A stretch of 64,000 nt of DNA from Akkermansia sp. (GTDB lineage: Bacteria; Verrucomicrobiota; Verrucomicrobiia; Verrucomicrobiales; Akkermansiaceae), in NCBI RefSeq assembly GCF_020860705.1, contig NZ_JAJBTT010000001.1:1-64000 (forward strand), given 5' to 3'. Of this stretch, positions 36,088-45,129 are shown in pieces. Made by a program: the position numbers and the translations under genes. Numbering within the stretch: the first letter of the stretch is position 1; the number at the start of each line of letters is the position of its first letter. A model generated the notes under the pieces. That model was not told the origin of the DNA. It saw only the letters and a list, made by a program, of their open reading frames with translations, and ran no database searches.

Positions 36088-38145
36088 ATGCCTAATAAAC
36101 AAGAAGAGAACGAACCCAAAAAGGAAGTGTTGGATCTGATCGGCGGATCTCCCAAAAAGAAACGCGCACCCAAGCCGGAACCCGCACCGGAACCCTCCCG
36201 TCCTGCCCCGGTCAAGAAAGAAGCTCTCGACTTGCTTTCCGGCCCCAAGAAAAAAGCGCCCAAACCCGCTCCTGCCGAACCGGCTCCCGCTCCTGTCCAG
36301 GCCGCACCCGCCGCAGAACCTGCCGCGCCTGCATCCCGGGAAACGGACTCCGGAGAAGATAAAATCATCAACCTCAAGCCGCCCGTCTCCGTCTCCGAGC
36401 TGGCCGGCATGCTCCAGGCCAAGCCCTTCCAGATCATCAAGGACCTGATGGGCATGGGCATCTTCGCGAACCCGAACACGCCGCTGGACGCGGATGCCGT
36501 CAGCGCCATCTGCGACCTCCACGGTTACACCTTCGCCCGTGAAAAACGGGAAAAGGGCGGCGGCGTCAAAGCCCAGCAGGAACCGGTCAAGGAACCCAAA
36601 CCGGTGCCGGTAGTGGAAGAACCCAAGGCCACCCTTATCCTGCGCACGCCCATCATCACCGTCATGGGCCATGTGGACCACGGTAAAACATCCCTGCTGG
36701 ACTACATCCGCAAAACGCGCGTAGCCAAGGGGGAAGCCGGGGGCATCACCCAGCACATCGGCGCCTACACAGTGGACTATAACGGCAGCACCCTCACCTT
36801 CCTGGATACTCCGGGCCACGCCATCTTTACGGAAATGCGCGCCCGCGGCGCGGACGTGACGGACATTGTGGTGCTGGTGGTGGCCGCCAATGACGGCATC
36901 ATGCCCCAGACAAGGGAAGCCATCGCCCACTCCAAGGCGGCCGGCAAGACGATCATCGTAGCCATCAACAAATGCGACCTTCCGGCCGCAGACCCCGTCA
37001 AGACCAAGAGCGGCCTGATGGAGGAAGGCTTGGTTCCCACGGACTTCGGCGGCGACGTGGAATGCGTGGAAGTCTCCGCCCTGACCGGGGACGGCATTGA
37101 CGATCTGCTCGGCCTGCTCGTCCTCCAGTCGGAAGTGCTGGAACTCCAGGCCAATCCCAAGGCCAATTGCCGCGCCTCCATCATTGAGGCCCGCGTGGAA
37201 CCCGGAACGGGCAGCTCCGCCACGGCCATCGTGGAAAGCGGCACCATCCGCGTAGGCATGCCCTTTATCTGCGGCCCGTACGCCGGCAAGGTGCGCGCCC
37301 TGGTCAACGACCACGGCGAACGCGTCAAGAAGGTGGGCCCCGGCATGCCCGTGGAAATCACCGGGTTCTCCGAAACCCCGAACGTGGGCGACGAACTCGT
37401 GGAAATGGAAAACGAACGCGCCGCCAAGAAACTGGGCGAAGAACGCCAGGAAGAACTGCGCAAGCAGCGCCTGGCCCAGCCGCGCAAGGCCCGCATGGAG
37501 GAACTGCTCGCCATGATGGGGGACGGCACCCAGAAAGCCCAGCTCAAGATCCTGTTGAAGGGGGACGTGCAGGGCTCCGTGGAGGCCATCAAGAAGGCCA
37601 TTCTGGACATCCAGTCGGACAAGGTGGAATGCATCTTCCTGAACGCGTCCGCAGGTCCCATTTCGGAATCGGACGTGCTTCTCGCCTCCTCTTCGGACGC
37701 CGTCATCCTGGGCTTCAACGTCAAGGTGGAGGCCAACGCCGTGAAACTGCTCAAGCGGGAAGGCGTGCAGGTAAAACTGTACTCCATCGTTTACGAACTC
37801 ATTGACCAGGTGAGGGACGCCATGCTGGGCCTTCTGGAACCGGAAACGCGTGAAACCATCATCGGCCACGCCAAAGTGCTCCAGGTCTTCAAGCTCAACA
37901 AGGGCCGCGCGGCGGGCTGCATGGTGGAGGACGGAAAAATCCTCCGTAGCTGTGAAGCGCGCGTCATCCGTGACAAGACTCCCGTCTTTGACGGCAAAAT
38001 GTCCACCCTCCGTCGCTTCCAGGATGAAGTGGAAGAAGTCAAGGCCGGCCTGGAATGCGGCATCCGCCTGGGCGACTTCAACGAATACGAGGCGGGCGAT
38101 ATTATCGAATGCTACACGCTGGAAAAAATCCAGCAGACCCTGTAA
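36088..38145 (+). CDS. infB: translation initiation factor IF-2
   Basis: A 685-residue IF-2 with a short, Lys/Pro/Ala-rich N-terminal region (about 1-100) instead of the long one of E. coli (890 residues in total). An IF2-N-like domain is recognisable (VSVSELAGMLQAKPFQIIKDLMGMG). The G domain has G1 GHVDHGKT, G2 GGITQHIGAY, G3 DTPGH, G4 NKCD and G5 SALTG. Domains II, III and the fMet-tRNA-binding C-terminal domain follow to the end. It is 42 bp after nusA and the rbfA gene follows after 144 bp, so they are probably one transcript. Confidence 0.96.
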   Translation: MPNKQEENEPKKEVLDLIGGSPKKKRAPKPEPAPEPSRPAPVKKEALDLLSGPKKKAPKPAPAEPAPAPVQAAPAAEPAAPASRETDSGEDKIINLKPPVSVSELAGMLQAKPFQIIKDLMGMGIFANPNTPLDADAVSAICDLHGYTFAREKREKGGGVKAQQEPVKEPKPVPVVEEPKATLILRTPIITVMGHVDHGKTSLLDYIRKTRVAKGEAGGITQHIGAYTVDYNGSTLTFLDTPGHAIFTEMRARGADVTDIVVLVVAANDGIMPQTREAIAHSKAAGKTIIVAINKCDLPAADPVKTKSGLMEEGLVPTDFGGDVECVEVSALTGDGIDDLLGLLVLQSEVLELQANPKANCRASIIEARVEPGTGSSATAIVESGTIRVGMPFICGPYAGKVRALVNDHGERVKKVGPGMPVEITGFSETPNVGDELVEMENERAAKKLGEERQEELRKQRLAQPRKARMEELLAMMGDGTQKAQLKILLKGDVQGSVEAIKKAILDIQSDKVECIFLNASAGPISESDVLLASSSDAVILGFNVKVEANAVKLLKREGVQVKLYSIVYELIDQVRDAMLGLLEPETRETIIGHAKVLQVFKLNKGRAAGCMVEDGKILRSCEARVIRDKTPVFDGKMSTLRRFQDEVEEVKAGLECGIRLGDFNEYEAGDIIECYTLEKIQQTL

Positions 38146-38289
38146 CCTTAAACAGGAATCAGGCAACAGGGATGGACGCCCCTTTCACGCTCCGCCGGGC
38201 GTTCAAAGAAGCTCCATCCCTGTCCTTTCTCCTTCATTCTTCTTTCTTCGATTGAACCAATCGGATCATCCATCACTCTATCTCTTCAT

Positions 38290-38667
38290 ATGAGCAGACG
38301 CACTGACAAGGTAAATGAACTCCTCCGCAGGGAAATAGGCACCACCATCCAGAAGGACTTTGAATTCCCCGGCACGATTGTCACCGTCATTGAAGTGGAA
38401 GTGACGGACGATTTGAAAGAAGGAAAAGTATGGGTGGGCGTGGTAGGAAAAATGTCACCCTCCCAGGTGCTGGAAAAATTAAACTCCCGCCATGGACTCA
38501 TCCAGTCCGCCGTAGCGAAGCGCGTGGTGCTGCGCAACACGCCGCGCCTGACGTTCCGGCTGGACGACTCCGCCCAGCGCGGCGTTGACCTGGTCAATCT
38601 TCTGGAAGACATTGACAAAAACCTTCCCAAAGCCCCGCCCGCCGAACCGGGAGAGGAAGAAGAATAG
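38290..38667 (+). CDS. rbfA: ribosome-binding factor A
   Basis: A 125-residue KH-fold protein needed for late 30S maturation. The N-terminal RTDKVNELLRREIGTTIQ is characteristic, followed by the KH-type TVIEVEVTDDLKEGKVWVGV and FRLDDSAQRGVDLVNLLEDI. The acidic C-terminal tail is longer than usual by about ten residues. It is the last gene of the nusA-infB-rbfA unit; a hairpin terminator follows at 38675-38707. Confidence 0.9.
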   Translation: MSRRTDKVNELLRREIGTTIQKDFEFPGTIVTVIEVEVTDDLKEGKVWVGVVGKMSPSQVLEKLNSRHGLIQSAVAKRVVLRNTPRLTFRLDDSAQRGVDLVNLLEDIDKNLPKAPPAEPGEEEE

Positions 38668-38674
38668 GAACCTG

Positions 38675-38707
38675 CCGGAAGGGAAGCGTGCTTCCGGAAG
38701 TCTTTTT
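38675..38707 (+). terminator. intrinsic terminator of rbfA
   Basis: CCGGAAG (38675-38681) pairs with CTTCCGG (38691-38697), and five Ts follow at 38703-38707. It ends one base before REP copy B. The GTGCTTCCGGAAGTCTTTTT right half is also found directly before copy C at about 39495-39514, so this flank was duplicated with the repeat. Confidence 0.75.
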
Positions 38708-38825
38708 ACAAGGGCCGGGAGGCCCTTGTTCCCAAGGGGCGGCCAGCAGAAAACGCGGGCAACAGGCAGCTTCACACGGTTTGGAGAAAAAGCTGCCCTG
38801 GGAATGAAGGCCTCCCGGCCTTCAT
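38708..38825 (+). repeat. RAYT-associated REP repeat, copy B (intact)
   Basis: A 118-bp element with both terminal hairpins: ACAAGGGCC-GGGA-GGCCCTTGT at the left and GAAGGCC-TCCC-GGCCTTC at the right. A central stem, GGCAGCTT with AAGCTGCC, lies between them. The two loops (GGGA and TCCC) are complementary, and the ends are 20-bp-scale inverted repeats of each other. It lies 36 bp past the stop of the transposase gene. Confidence 0.85.
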
Positions 38826-38861
38826 CAACGCCCGCTTCCCGCACCATGTTGAAGGCCGTTC

Positions 38862-39413
38862 CTACCAGGCAAATGCCACAGGACTCCCCCCCTTCCGGAC
38901 ATTCCTTTCCAGATAAACGCGTGCATTTGCAAAATGCCTTGCATCCCTGATGTAACGATCAAAATAATCCGGCATCCATAACGTTCCCTTCCGTCCCACT
39001 CTTTTGTTAATCAACCGGCAGGAAAACGTTTTCCACATCCTGATGATCTTTTCCAACTGGGAAGTCTCATAAACTTCCATTAGCAGATGAACATGATTGG
39101 GCATTACCACCCAAGCATCCAAATCGTAGTACTTCCCATCATGGAATTCCCATGCATTTTTTACATACCGGGCACAATCCGGATGCCTGAGCAGGCATGA
39201 CCCATGTCCCTGGTCGAGCCAGTATTCCACCCTTCTTTTTCGCTCTATTCCCCGCTGTTCCTGCGGCAGCTCTGCCGTCTCATGTTTCAAGCGCAGCAGA
39301 ACATTATCCGGCAAGCTGTCTCCCAAACGATAGGTGATCATATGCAGAAGACGACCCTGATCGTAATGCGGCAGATGAATACCGCGGTGATACGGTCCCG
39401 TATAATATCCCAT
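38862..39413 (-). CDS. REP-associated tyrosine transposase (RAYT, Y1/HUH family)
   Basis: A 183-residue Y1 transposase. The HUH metal-binding motif is in MPNHVHLLMEV (His107, His109). Downstream, WMPDYFDRYIRD matches the conserved region of RAYTs, and ARVYLERNVRKGG carries the expected nucleophilic tyrosine (Tyr167, by analogy to the Y-I-x-x-N-P-x-x-x-G motif). All catalytic residues appear intact. RAYTs are thought to have created and spread REP elements and are usually single-copy and flanked by them. Here REP copy B lies downstream and copies C and D lie upstream, which fits that biology exactly. It is shorter than IS200/IS605 elements with TnpB, and no tnpB is present. Confidence 0.88.
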   Translation of the reverse strand: MGYYTGPYHRGIHLPHYDQGRLLHMITYRLGDSLPDNVLLRLKHETAELPQEQRGIERKRRVEYWLDQGHGSCLLRHPDCARYVKNAWEFHDGKYYDLDAWVVMPNHVHLLMEVYETSQLEKIIRMWKTFSCRLINKRVGRKGTLWMPDYFDRYIRDARHFANARVYLERNVRKGGSPVAFAW

Positions 39414-39514
39414 GAATGGATATTATGGAAATATTTTGGTTATTCAATGAATTTATTTATGCAAGGGAACGGTTATGGAAAATGGAATGAACCCGTGCTT
39501 CCGGAAGTCTTTTT

Positions 39515-39631
39515 ACAAGGGCCGGGAGGCCCTTGTTCCCAAAGGAGCGGCCAGCAGAAAACGCGGGAACAGGCAGTTTCCCGTGGTTTGGAGGAAAAGC
39601 TGCCCTGGGAATGAAGGCCTCCCGGCCTTCA
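39515..39631 (+). repeat. RAYT-associated REP repeat, copy C (intact)
   Basis: A 117-bp copy with both terminal hairpins, ending GGCCTTCA. It lies about 100 bp upstream of the transposase start. Its left flank GTGCTTCCGGAAGTCTTTTT is the same as that of copy B, which means it was copied with flanking sequence. Confidence 0.85.
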
Positions 39632-39669
39632 GCACTCAAACCAGGACGGGGTGAAACAACAGGGCTTTT

Positions 39670-39787
39670 ACAAGGGCCGGGAGGCCCTTGTTCCCAAAGG
39701 GCGGCCAGCAGAAAACGCGGGGAACAGGCAATTTCCCGTGGTTTGGAGGAAAAGCTGCCCTGGGAATGAAGACCTCCCGGCCTTCAT
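39670..39787 (+). repeat. RAYT-associated REP repeat, copy D
   Basis: A 118-bp copy 38 bp after copy C, same orientation. The left hairpin is perfect; in the right hairpin the stem reads GAAGACC-TCCC-GGCCTTC with one mismatch. A REP2 copy (39805-39861) follows. Confidence 0.85.
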
Positions 39788-39804
39788 CAACACCCGCTTT
39801 CCAT

Positions 39805-39861
39805 GGGCTTCAAGCTTGAGCTTTCCGTCCAACCGGGCTCGCCCGGTTTCCCGGCCTTTAT
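39805..39861 (+). repeat. second repeat type (REP2), copy 2
   Basis: A 57-bp match to 10520-10576 (about 50 of 57 identical by eye). The hairpin AACCGGGCTCGCCCGGTT is perfect in this copy, while it has one mismatch in copy 1. It lies just past copy D and 40 bp before the end of the sulfatase gene. Confidence 0.7.
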
Positions 39862-39901
39862 CACCCGCTTTTTCCGAACTGAAGTGGAGATTCCCTCTGG
39901 A

Positions 39902-42900
39902 TTACCTCGTCACTTTCAATCTCAGGAACCGGCGCTCGGGACCGCTTTCTTCCACCGTCACCGTATCACGGAATTCACCGTTCGTGTTGTTCGGAGCAAC
40001 AGTTCCTTCATCCGTCCAGACCTTCAGGTCGGAAGAACTCTCCACGCTGAAGGTCACATCGGTCGCCTCCGGGTTTACCGGCCAGGAAAGAAGCAGGTAT
40101 TTTTTCCCCCCGTCCTCCTGAATGGTCAGCTTCGTCACGCTTCCGCACGGTTTGTTGGGGTCCAGGCCCGTAGCATATTTCATCAGGTTGGTGATGCCGT
40201 CTCCGGCCGGGCAGGCGTCAGGCGCCGTTTGGTCTCCCGGCGCTCCTTCCCCGAAATGATCCTGGGTCCATTTATCGTATCCGGTCGGGGCGGGTTTTCC
40301 CGACTGGTTCAGCGTGAACGTCCTCTCTTCTCCATCGCACAGAATGGTCACCAGGGCCGTCCGCTCCGTTTGCTGCCCGTTAGCCTCCACCGCAATATCC
40401 AGCACGGCAGTCCCAGCACCGGAAGAGGGAGTCACCGTAACCCAGGGCTGGTCACAGGAAACCGTCCAGGGAAGCTGCGTCTGAACCGTCAGTGTCGTGG
40501 TGGTGGCGGCAAATCCCACCGTTTCTTCCGTCTTGTCGATATTGACGGGATTGACGTATTCATAGGAAAAGGCGCTGGCGGGAATATCCTGCTTTTCAAT
40601 GCCCGCTTCCTTGCTCTCCCAGCGCATGGAAAGAGAGGAAGCGCCGGTTTTCCCTACATAGCCAATCCGGATGGGATGGATCCCCGCGGTAAGCTTCACC
40701 GGCTGCTTCGCATCGGGGGAAACATCGCTGGAAACGCCTTCCCGGGCGTTGGATGCCACCTCATTTCCGGAAATATAGACATAATCCGCATCAATCAGCT
40801 GCATGTCATGCAGGTGGACAAACGCCTTGGAGCCCGTATTGGAATCCGTCTGAAGATAGAATGTGTATTCCCCCGTGACCGGAACTTTAAGGTAGCCTGT
40901 AAGTTCCACGCCTTTTTCGCCGGAAAAGCCCGCATTCACATCCAGGACATCCAACGTTTTAGTAGTTCCCGTGGCGGCGGGGGCTTCTTCCATCTGGCGG
41001 AAATCCGGCACCCAGCCAAACCCGCGTTTCCAGGCGCGCCAGCGCAGCCCTCCCTCCTTCAGTCCGGATAACGCGGCTACCGGCTGGATATAACCGGAAT
41101 CAAAATTCGTGACTGCCGTAGGAGAGGGACGGCGCATGCGAAGGGCCTGGGCCTTCATTCTTTCCTGAAGATCCGGGCGGGAAGAAGCTAGGTTGCGGGC
41201 TTCCTGGGGATCGTTCTTCGTATCATAGATTTCAAAATCCGTTCCGGGGTCGGCATCGTCCACGCGCACTCCCTTGAACCCGTCCACAAAGACAATTTGC
41301 TGCTGGGTACGTCCCCTTCCCCTGTGTGCAACCAGAAAATCGCCATTATTGGAAGGAGTGCTGCCGCCAGGCTGGGAATATTCCGCATAAATCACTCCGT
41401 TTCTCTGGCGATCCGGAACTCCCGCCAGCGTGGGCAGCAGGGAAACGCCGTCACAACGGGACGGAACGGGAACACCCGCCGCATCCGCGAAGGTGGCCAT
41501 CCAGTCATGGAACTGGCAGGCGTGGAGGCTGATGCCGTTGGAAGGAATTTTCCCGGGCCAGCGCACCACCGTGGGAACGCGCATGCCGCCTTCCCAGCAG
41601 TCGCGCTTGATGCCGTCCATCATGCCGTAGCTCTTGAAATAGGAAGGGTTCTGGGCCCCGTTGTTGTAGTTGCCGGAACCGCCTTCATTATGGGGACCGT
41701 TGTCGGAAGTGAAGACGATCATCGTATTATCGTCAATGTTCAGATCCTTCAACAGCTGGATCACGTCCTTGATGACGTCGTCCACCCGGCGGATCATGGT
41801 GGCGTGGCGCCCTTCCGTAACTCCGAATTGCGTATGTTCCGGATAAACATAGCCATCTATCTGGAAAGTGGTCTCCTCGCCGGTCTTGTCAACGGTGAAA
41901 GGAACGCTCCCCACTCCGGACCAGCCGGCAGCCCCCGTATTACTGGCGGCATACCCGTCCTTTTCCTCCCATTGCAGCCCTCCGGTTTTCCCAAGACCGG
42001 CCGGATAGGGGCAGGCGGGAGCGGACAGGCAGCCGTGAGGGGCGGGAAAGGCCAGGTACAGAAAGAAAGGCTGGTTGGGAGTTTTTCCATGATGGTCCAT
42101 GATCCACTTTTTGGCCCGTGCCCCGAACAGGTCCGTATCATACGCGGAGGCGGGAATCTTCCCGCTGATATCGGTCCATGTCTTCTCTCCCTGGTCATCA
42201 TATTCAAAGACTTCCTGCTTCCCGTCCTTCAGATAATGAAAGTGGCCGGACAAATGCTTGATGATACCGTAAAAATAATCAAATCCCCGCATATGGGGGG
42301 CGGCAGTCAGCGCCTTAGGGCTCTGCCCCGCTCCGCCTATGCCCCATTTGCCGATGGCCGCGGTGTGATACCCGGCCTCTTTCAGCAGGCTTCCCAGCGT
42401 ATGGGAGTTTTCAATGGGGTAGTCGAATGTGTTGTTGCGCACCACGCGGGAATGCCCCTGGTGCACGCCCAGCAGCAGGGAGGCGCGGGCGGGGGCGCAA
42501 ACCGGAGCGGCGCTGTAATGGCGGCGCAGCTGCATGCCTTCCGCGGCCATGGTATCCAGGGTAGGCGTTTTGAAGCTGTTGCTACGGGTAACCTCGCGTC
42601 CATTCTTGTCCTGCTGCGTCCAGTTGACGCTCAAATCCCCCCAGCCCATATCATCCACCAGCACAAAGATGATGTTGGGCTTGGAACCGGAAATGCCGGC
42701 CGGCATCTCCGGCTTGACGGCCACATCCGTTTGGAGCGTCAGTAATTTGGAGCCTTCGTCATAGTTCCATGAAACCGCCCCCTTCGGCAATTCTTTCACG
42801 GTGATGGAAGCGGTCATCTCCGGCTTGAACTGCACGCCCAGCGTATGCCTGCCCGGCCATGAGGCAATGAAATCCTCAAAAGAGGAATCAAACAGAACGA

Positions 42901-44185
42901 CGTATTCCCGTGCCTGCTGGGAGGGGTTTTCCGGCTGTACGGCTGCGTTTTGCGGCACTCCGTCCAGGGTGCTCACATGGGCACGCCCCAGCGTCAGGGC
43001 AGAACTGGGAAGGGAAATATCCCCATCCACGGCAAGACTGCTGCCCGGCGTATGCGTGATCGTTCCAGGGAACGCGCCGCTGCCACCCAGCGTGCAGTTT
43101 CCCTGCACCACCAGGTCCACCGCCGGAATTTCTCCGTCAAAGTGAATGGAAGAATTATTCAGCGTAATCGTTACGTTTTCGCCTACACTCCGGATTTCCC
43201 CGGCCTGCATATGCCGGTTCGTATAAGTCACCCGGGCGTCATCCAGAATCGTCTGGTTCAGCGCCCCGTTACCACCGGTAATGCCGGAGGCGCCGGAAAG
43301 CGTCACGTCCCCGTCCACTCCCGCATCCGTCAGATCCAGCGTGGCGTCTTCCAGGGCAAAGGACGTTCCCGTCCCGATGCTCCATTGACCGGACGCCTTC
43401 GCCGTGGTTTCGGAAAAAGTCACGGCCGCGTTTTCCCGCGTCACCAGGGATCCCCCGTACAGGAGCATGCCTTCCAGGCGGCCGACGTCCTCCACCGTAA
43501 TCGTATGTTCCATGCCGTGATCCGTTAGATCCAGAGTGGGCGCTCCTTTCCCGGCACTCATGACAAAGCCGATGTTTTTGGAAATATTGTTCAGCAGCAT
43601 TCCTTTTCCAATGCGCACGGCTCCGGAGCCCGTCAGCGTCACGCGATAGGGAACCTCTTTTTCCGTATCCAGGGAATATGCCCCGTCACTGGGAGCTGGA
43701 CTGTCCCGTCCCACATAAAAGCTACGGCCTTCAGCCACATGCCACTCCTGGTCCGCGGCCACGCGCAGCCGGGCAATACCGAAGTCCGTATTGTAGCCGC
43801 CCATACTCGCGTTTTCCACGGTGATGCCGCCGTCCGCCACGCGCAAATGCGCGGTGGAACCGGAATTCAACACGAAAAGCTGGAGCCCCCCTCCCGACGG
43901 ACTGCCGATCCCCTCCACCCGTATCCCCTTCAGGTACCGGCCTCCGGCAAGACCGCCTATATTGGTCTTTCCTACTGAATTCTTGTCCGTAAGCATCCAG
44001 TGCGTGTAGGCGGAAACCGCCGCACCGGGGGCGGCTGACGGCTGAGCCCCGTTCACGCTCCAATTATCTTCTTTTGTCCAGTCAGTCGAGGAACCTTTCC
44101 AGACGTAATTCACCTCCTGACCTTTTAACGGATTCAAAAATAACAGTGAGGACACCAGAACGGGGAACAAACGCAGCAGGAACAT
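39902..44185 (-). CDS. large secreted sulfatase with beta-repeat, PA14-like and BACON-like domains
   Basis: A 1427-residue exported enzyme. Signal peptide 1-22; residues 25-430 are a Gly/Thr/Val-rich, autotransporter-like beta-repeat region; a formylglycine-dependent sulfatase domain spans about 501-1010. Its metal-site start is NIIFVLVDDMGWGD, the C-x-P-x-R maturation motif is Cys563-A-P-A-R567, then GKWGIG and TSDNGPHNEGG. A PA14-like carbohydrate-binding module (about 1090-1190), a BACON-like domain (1215-1296), a DGITNLMKYATGLDP calcium-type loop near 1330 and a C-terminal beta domain follow. No PEP-CTERM tail is present. It probably removes sulfate from mucin glycans at the cell surface. 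Sulfatase activity needs an anaerobic maturase, not seen here. Confidence 0.88.
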   Translation of the reverse strand: MFLLRLFPVLVSSLLFLNPLKGQEVNYVWKGSSTDWTKEDNWSVNGAQPSAAPGAAVSAYTHWMLTDKNSVGKTNIGGLAGGRYLKGIRVEGIGSPSGGGLQLFVLNSGSTAHLRVADGGITVENASMGGYNTDFGIARLRVAADQEWHVAEGRSFYVGRDSPAPSDGAYSLDTEKEVPYRVTLTGSGAVRIGKGMLLNNISKNIGFVMSAGKGAPTLDLTDHGMEHTITVEDVGRLEGMLLYGGSLVTRENAAVTFSETTAKASGQWSIGTGTSFALEDATLDLTDAGVDGDVTLSGASGITGGNGALNQTILDDARVTYTNRHMQAGEIRSVGENVTITLNNSSIHFDGEIPAVDLVVQGNCTLGGSGAFPGTITHTPGSSLAVDGDISLPSSALTLGRAHVSTLDGVPQNAAVQPENPSQQAREYVVLFDSSFEDFIASWPGRHTLGVQFKPEMTASITVKELPKGAVSWNYDEGSKLLTLQTDVAVKPEMPAGISGSKPNIIFVLVDDMGWGDLSVNWTQQDKNGREVTRSNSFKTPTLDTMAAEGMQLRRHYSAAPVCAPARASLLLGVHQGHSRVVRNNTFDYPIENSHTLGSLLKEAGYHTAAIGKWGIGGAGQSPKALTAAPHMRGFDYFYGIIKHLSGHFHYLKDGKQEVFEYDDQGEKTWTDISGKIPASAYDTDLFGARAKKWIMDHHGKTPNQPFFLYLAFPAPHGCLSAPACPYPAGLGKTGGLQWEEKDGYAASNTGAAGWSGVGSVPFTVDKTGEETTFQIDGYVYPEHTQFGVTEGRHATMIRRVDDVIKDVIQLLKDLNIDDNTMIVFTSDNGPHNEGGSGNYNNGAQNPSYFKSYGMMDGIKRDCWEGGMRVPTVVRWPGKIPSNGISLHACQFHDWMATFADAAGVPVPSRCDGVSLLPTLAGVPDRQRNGVIYAEYSQPGGSTPSNNGDFLVAHRGRGRTQQQIVFVDGFKGVRVDDADPGTDFEIYDTKNDPQEARNLASSRPDLQERMKAQALRMRRPSPTAVTNFDSGYIQPVAALSGLKEGGLRWRAWKRGFGWVPDFRQMEEAPAATGTTKTLDVLDVNAGFSGEKGVELTGYLKVPVTGEYTFYLQTDSNTGSKAFVHLHDMQLIDADYVYISGNEVASNAREGVSSDVSPDAKQPVKLTAGIHPIRIGYVGKTGASSLSMRWESKEAGIEKQDIPASAFSYEYVNPVNIDKTEETVGFAATTTTLTVQTQLPWTVSCDQPWVTVTPSSGAGTAVLDIAVEANGQQTERTALVTILCDGEERTFTLNQSGKPAPTGYDKWTQDHFGEGAPGDQTAPDACPAGDGITNLMKYATGLDPNKPCGSVTKLTIQEDGGKKYLLLSWPVNPEATDVTFSVESSSDLKVWTDEGTVAPNNTNGEFRDTVTVEESGPERRFLRLKVTR

Positions 44186-44238
44186 AATGATGGTAAAGAA
44201 AGGTGAGGTGAATCAAAAAAACACTTCTATATCAAGAG

Positions 44239-44277
44239 AAAAAGCCGCTCTTCGGGAGTGAATCCACAGAGCGGCTT
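44239..44277 (-). terminator. intrinsic terminator of the first tandem PEP-CTERM gene
   Basis: AAGCCGCTC pairs with GAGCGGCTT over an 18-nt loop, and the minus strand continues with TTTTTC. It sits 34 bp after the stop. A diverged counterpart follows the second copy at 45387-45424. Confidence 0.8.
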
Positions 44278-44310
44278 GGAGAGATCAAATATCGGCGGGA
44301 GCACTGAGAA

Positions 44311-45087
44311 TCAGGCTCTACGGCGGCGCATCATCAGCGCGGCCAATCCCAGCAGCCCCAGGGATGTCGTGGCAGGTTCCGGAACCATCAATTCACCGTT
44401 AATCTGGATGCCGGTGAGACCGGCAAAACAACCGGAGCTATAAGCGCTGTTCTTGGAGGCGGTGATGGTGATGATCAGATTATCACCCGCTCCCAGCACA
44501 AGATTATCATAATTATAGCTGCCGGTCCGGATGCCCTCCCATGTCCCACTGCCATTCGTTGACGTAGCTCCGTTATAAGTCAGCATCTGGTCTGCCTGAC
44601 CGCTTATGGCAAGGGTCAGATTAATAGGTTTGTTTGTATTCCCGTCACTATTGCCGCCTATCCAGCCTGCATCCGCGGGCATGTTAACAACGCCATTTCC
44701 CGCCCCATGCTGAGGCTCGCCGCCGCTTGTGAATCCGATCATGGACAAATCAATGGAAGAAATGGACATATTCTGGCCACTCGTATTGGTGAAGGTGAAG
44801 GAAACGCTCCATGTATTATTATCCGCATTCCCGACATTCGCGTTGGGAGAAAATACGGTCGCGGGAATGGAACCATTCCCAAGCAGATCATTTCCAGTAG
44901 TACTCTTGTGAAAATCCCCGGTACTGATCGAAGTGGAGGAAGTGAGGCCGACGTCGGATACCGTATTCACGGTGACGGTATCCAAGGAGGTTCCTGTCCG
45001 GTTAAATGTAGTGGAACACAGCACCGCGGCCTGTGAAACCGCCGTTCCAAAAGACAGGGAGGCAATGAGTATTAATGTTTTCTTCAT
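44311..45087 (-). CDS. PEP-CTERM surface protein, tandem copy 1
   Basis: A 258-residue exported protein. Signal peptide MKKTLILIASLSFGTAVSQA; beta-rich, Thr/Ser/Asn/Gly-rich body with two N-terminal- and one C-terminal-half cysteine; C-terminal VPEPATTSLGLLGLAALMMR followed by RRRA, a full PEP-CTERM exosortase signal. It shares its signal peptide start and tail with the neighbour at 45454-46161 but the bodies are much diverged, so the two are an old tandem duplicate. A promoter with the CGGATT palindrome lies upstream (45130-45144) with the TTGACT box pointed at this gene. Function unknown; PEP-CTERM proteins are thought to be sorted to the surface in exopolysaccharide producers. Confidence 0.85.
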   Translation of the reverse strand: MKKTLILIASLSFGTAVSQAAVLCSTTFNRTGTSLDTVTVNTVSDVGLTSSTSISTGDFHKSTTGNDLLGNGSIPATVFSPNANVGNADNNTWSVSFTFTNTSGQNMSISSIDLSMIGFTSGGEPQHGAGNGVVNMPADAGWIGGNSDGNTNKPINLTLAISGQADQMLTYNGATSTNGSGTWEGIRTGSYNYDNLVLGAGDNLIITITASKNSAYSSGCFAGLTGIQINGELMVPEPATTSLGLLGLAALMMRRRRA

Positions 45088-45129
45088 AACTAGGGGGGAT
45101 GTTGAATGGAAACAACCCTTATTCCCTAG

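Noticed and set aside
34732..38166. Long open frame of over 1100 codons opposite nusA and infB
   Set aside because: It is antisense to two clear housekeeping genes and owes its length to GC-rich codon structure; it shows no domain.
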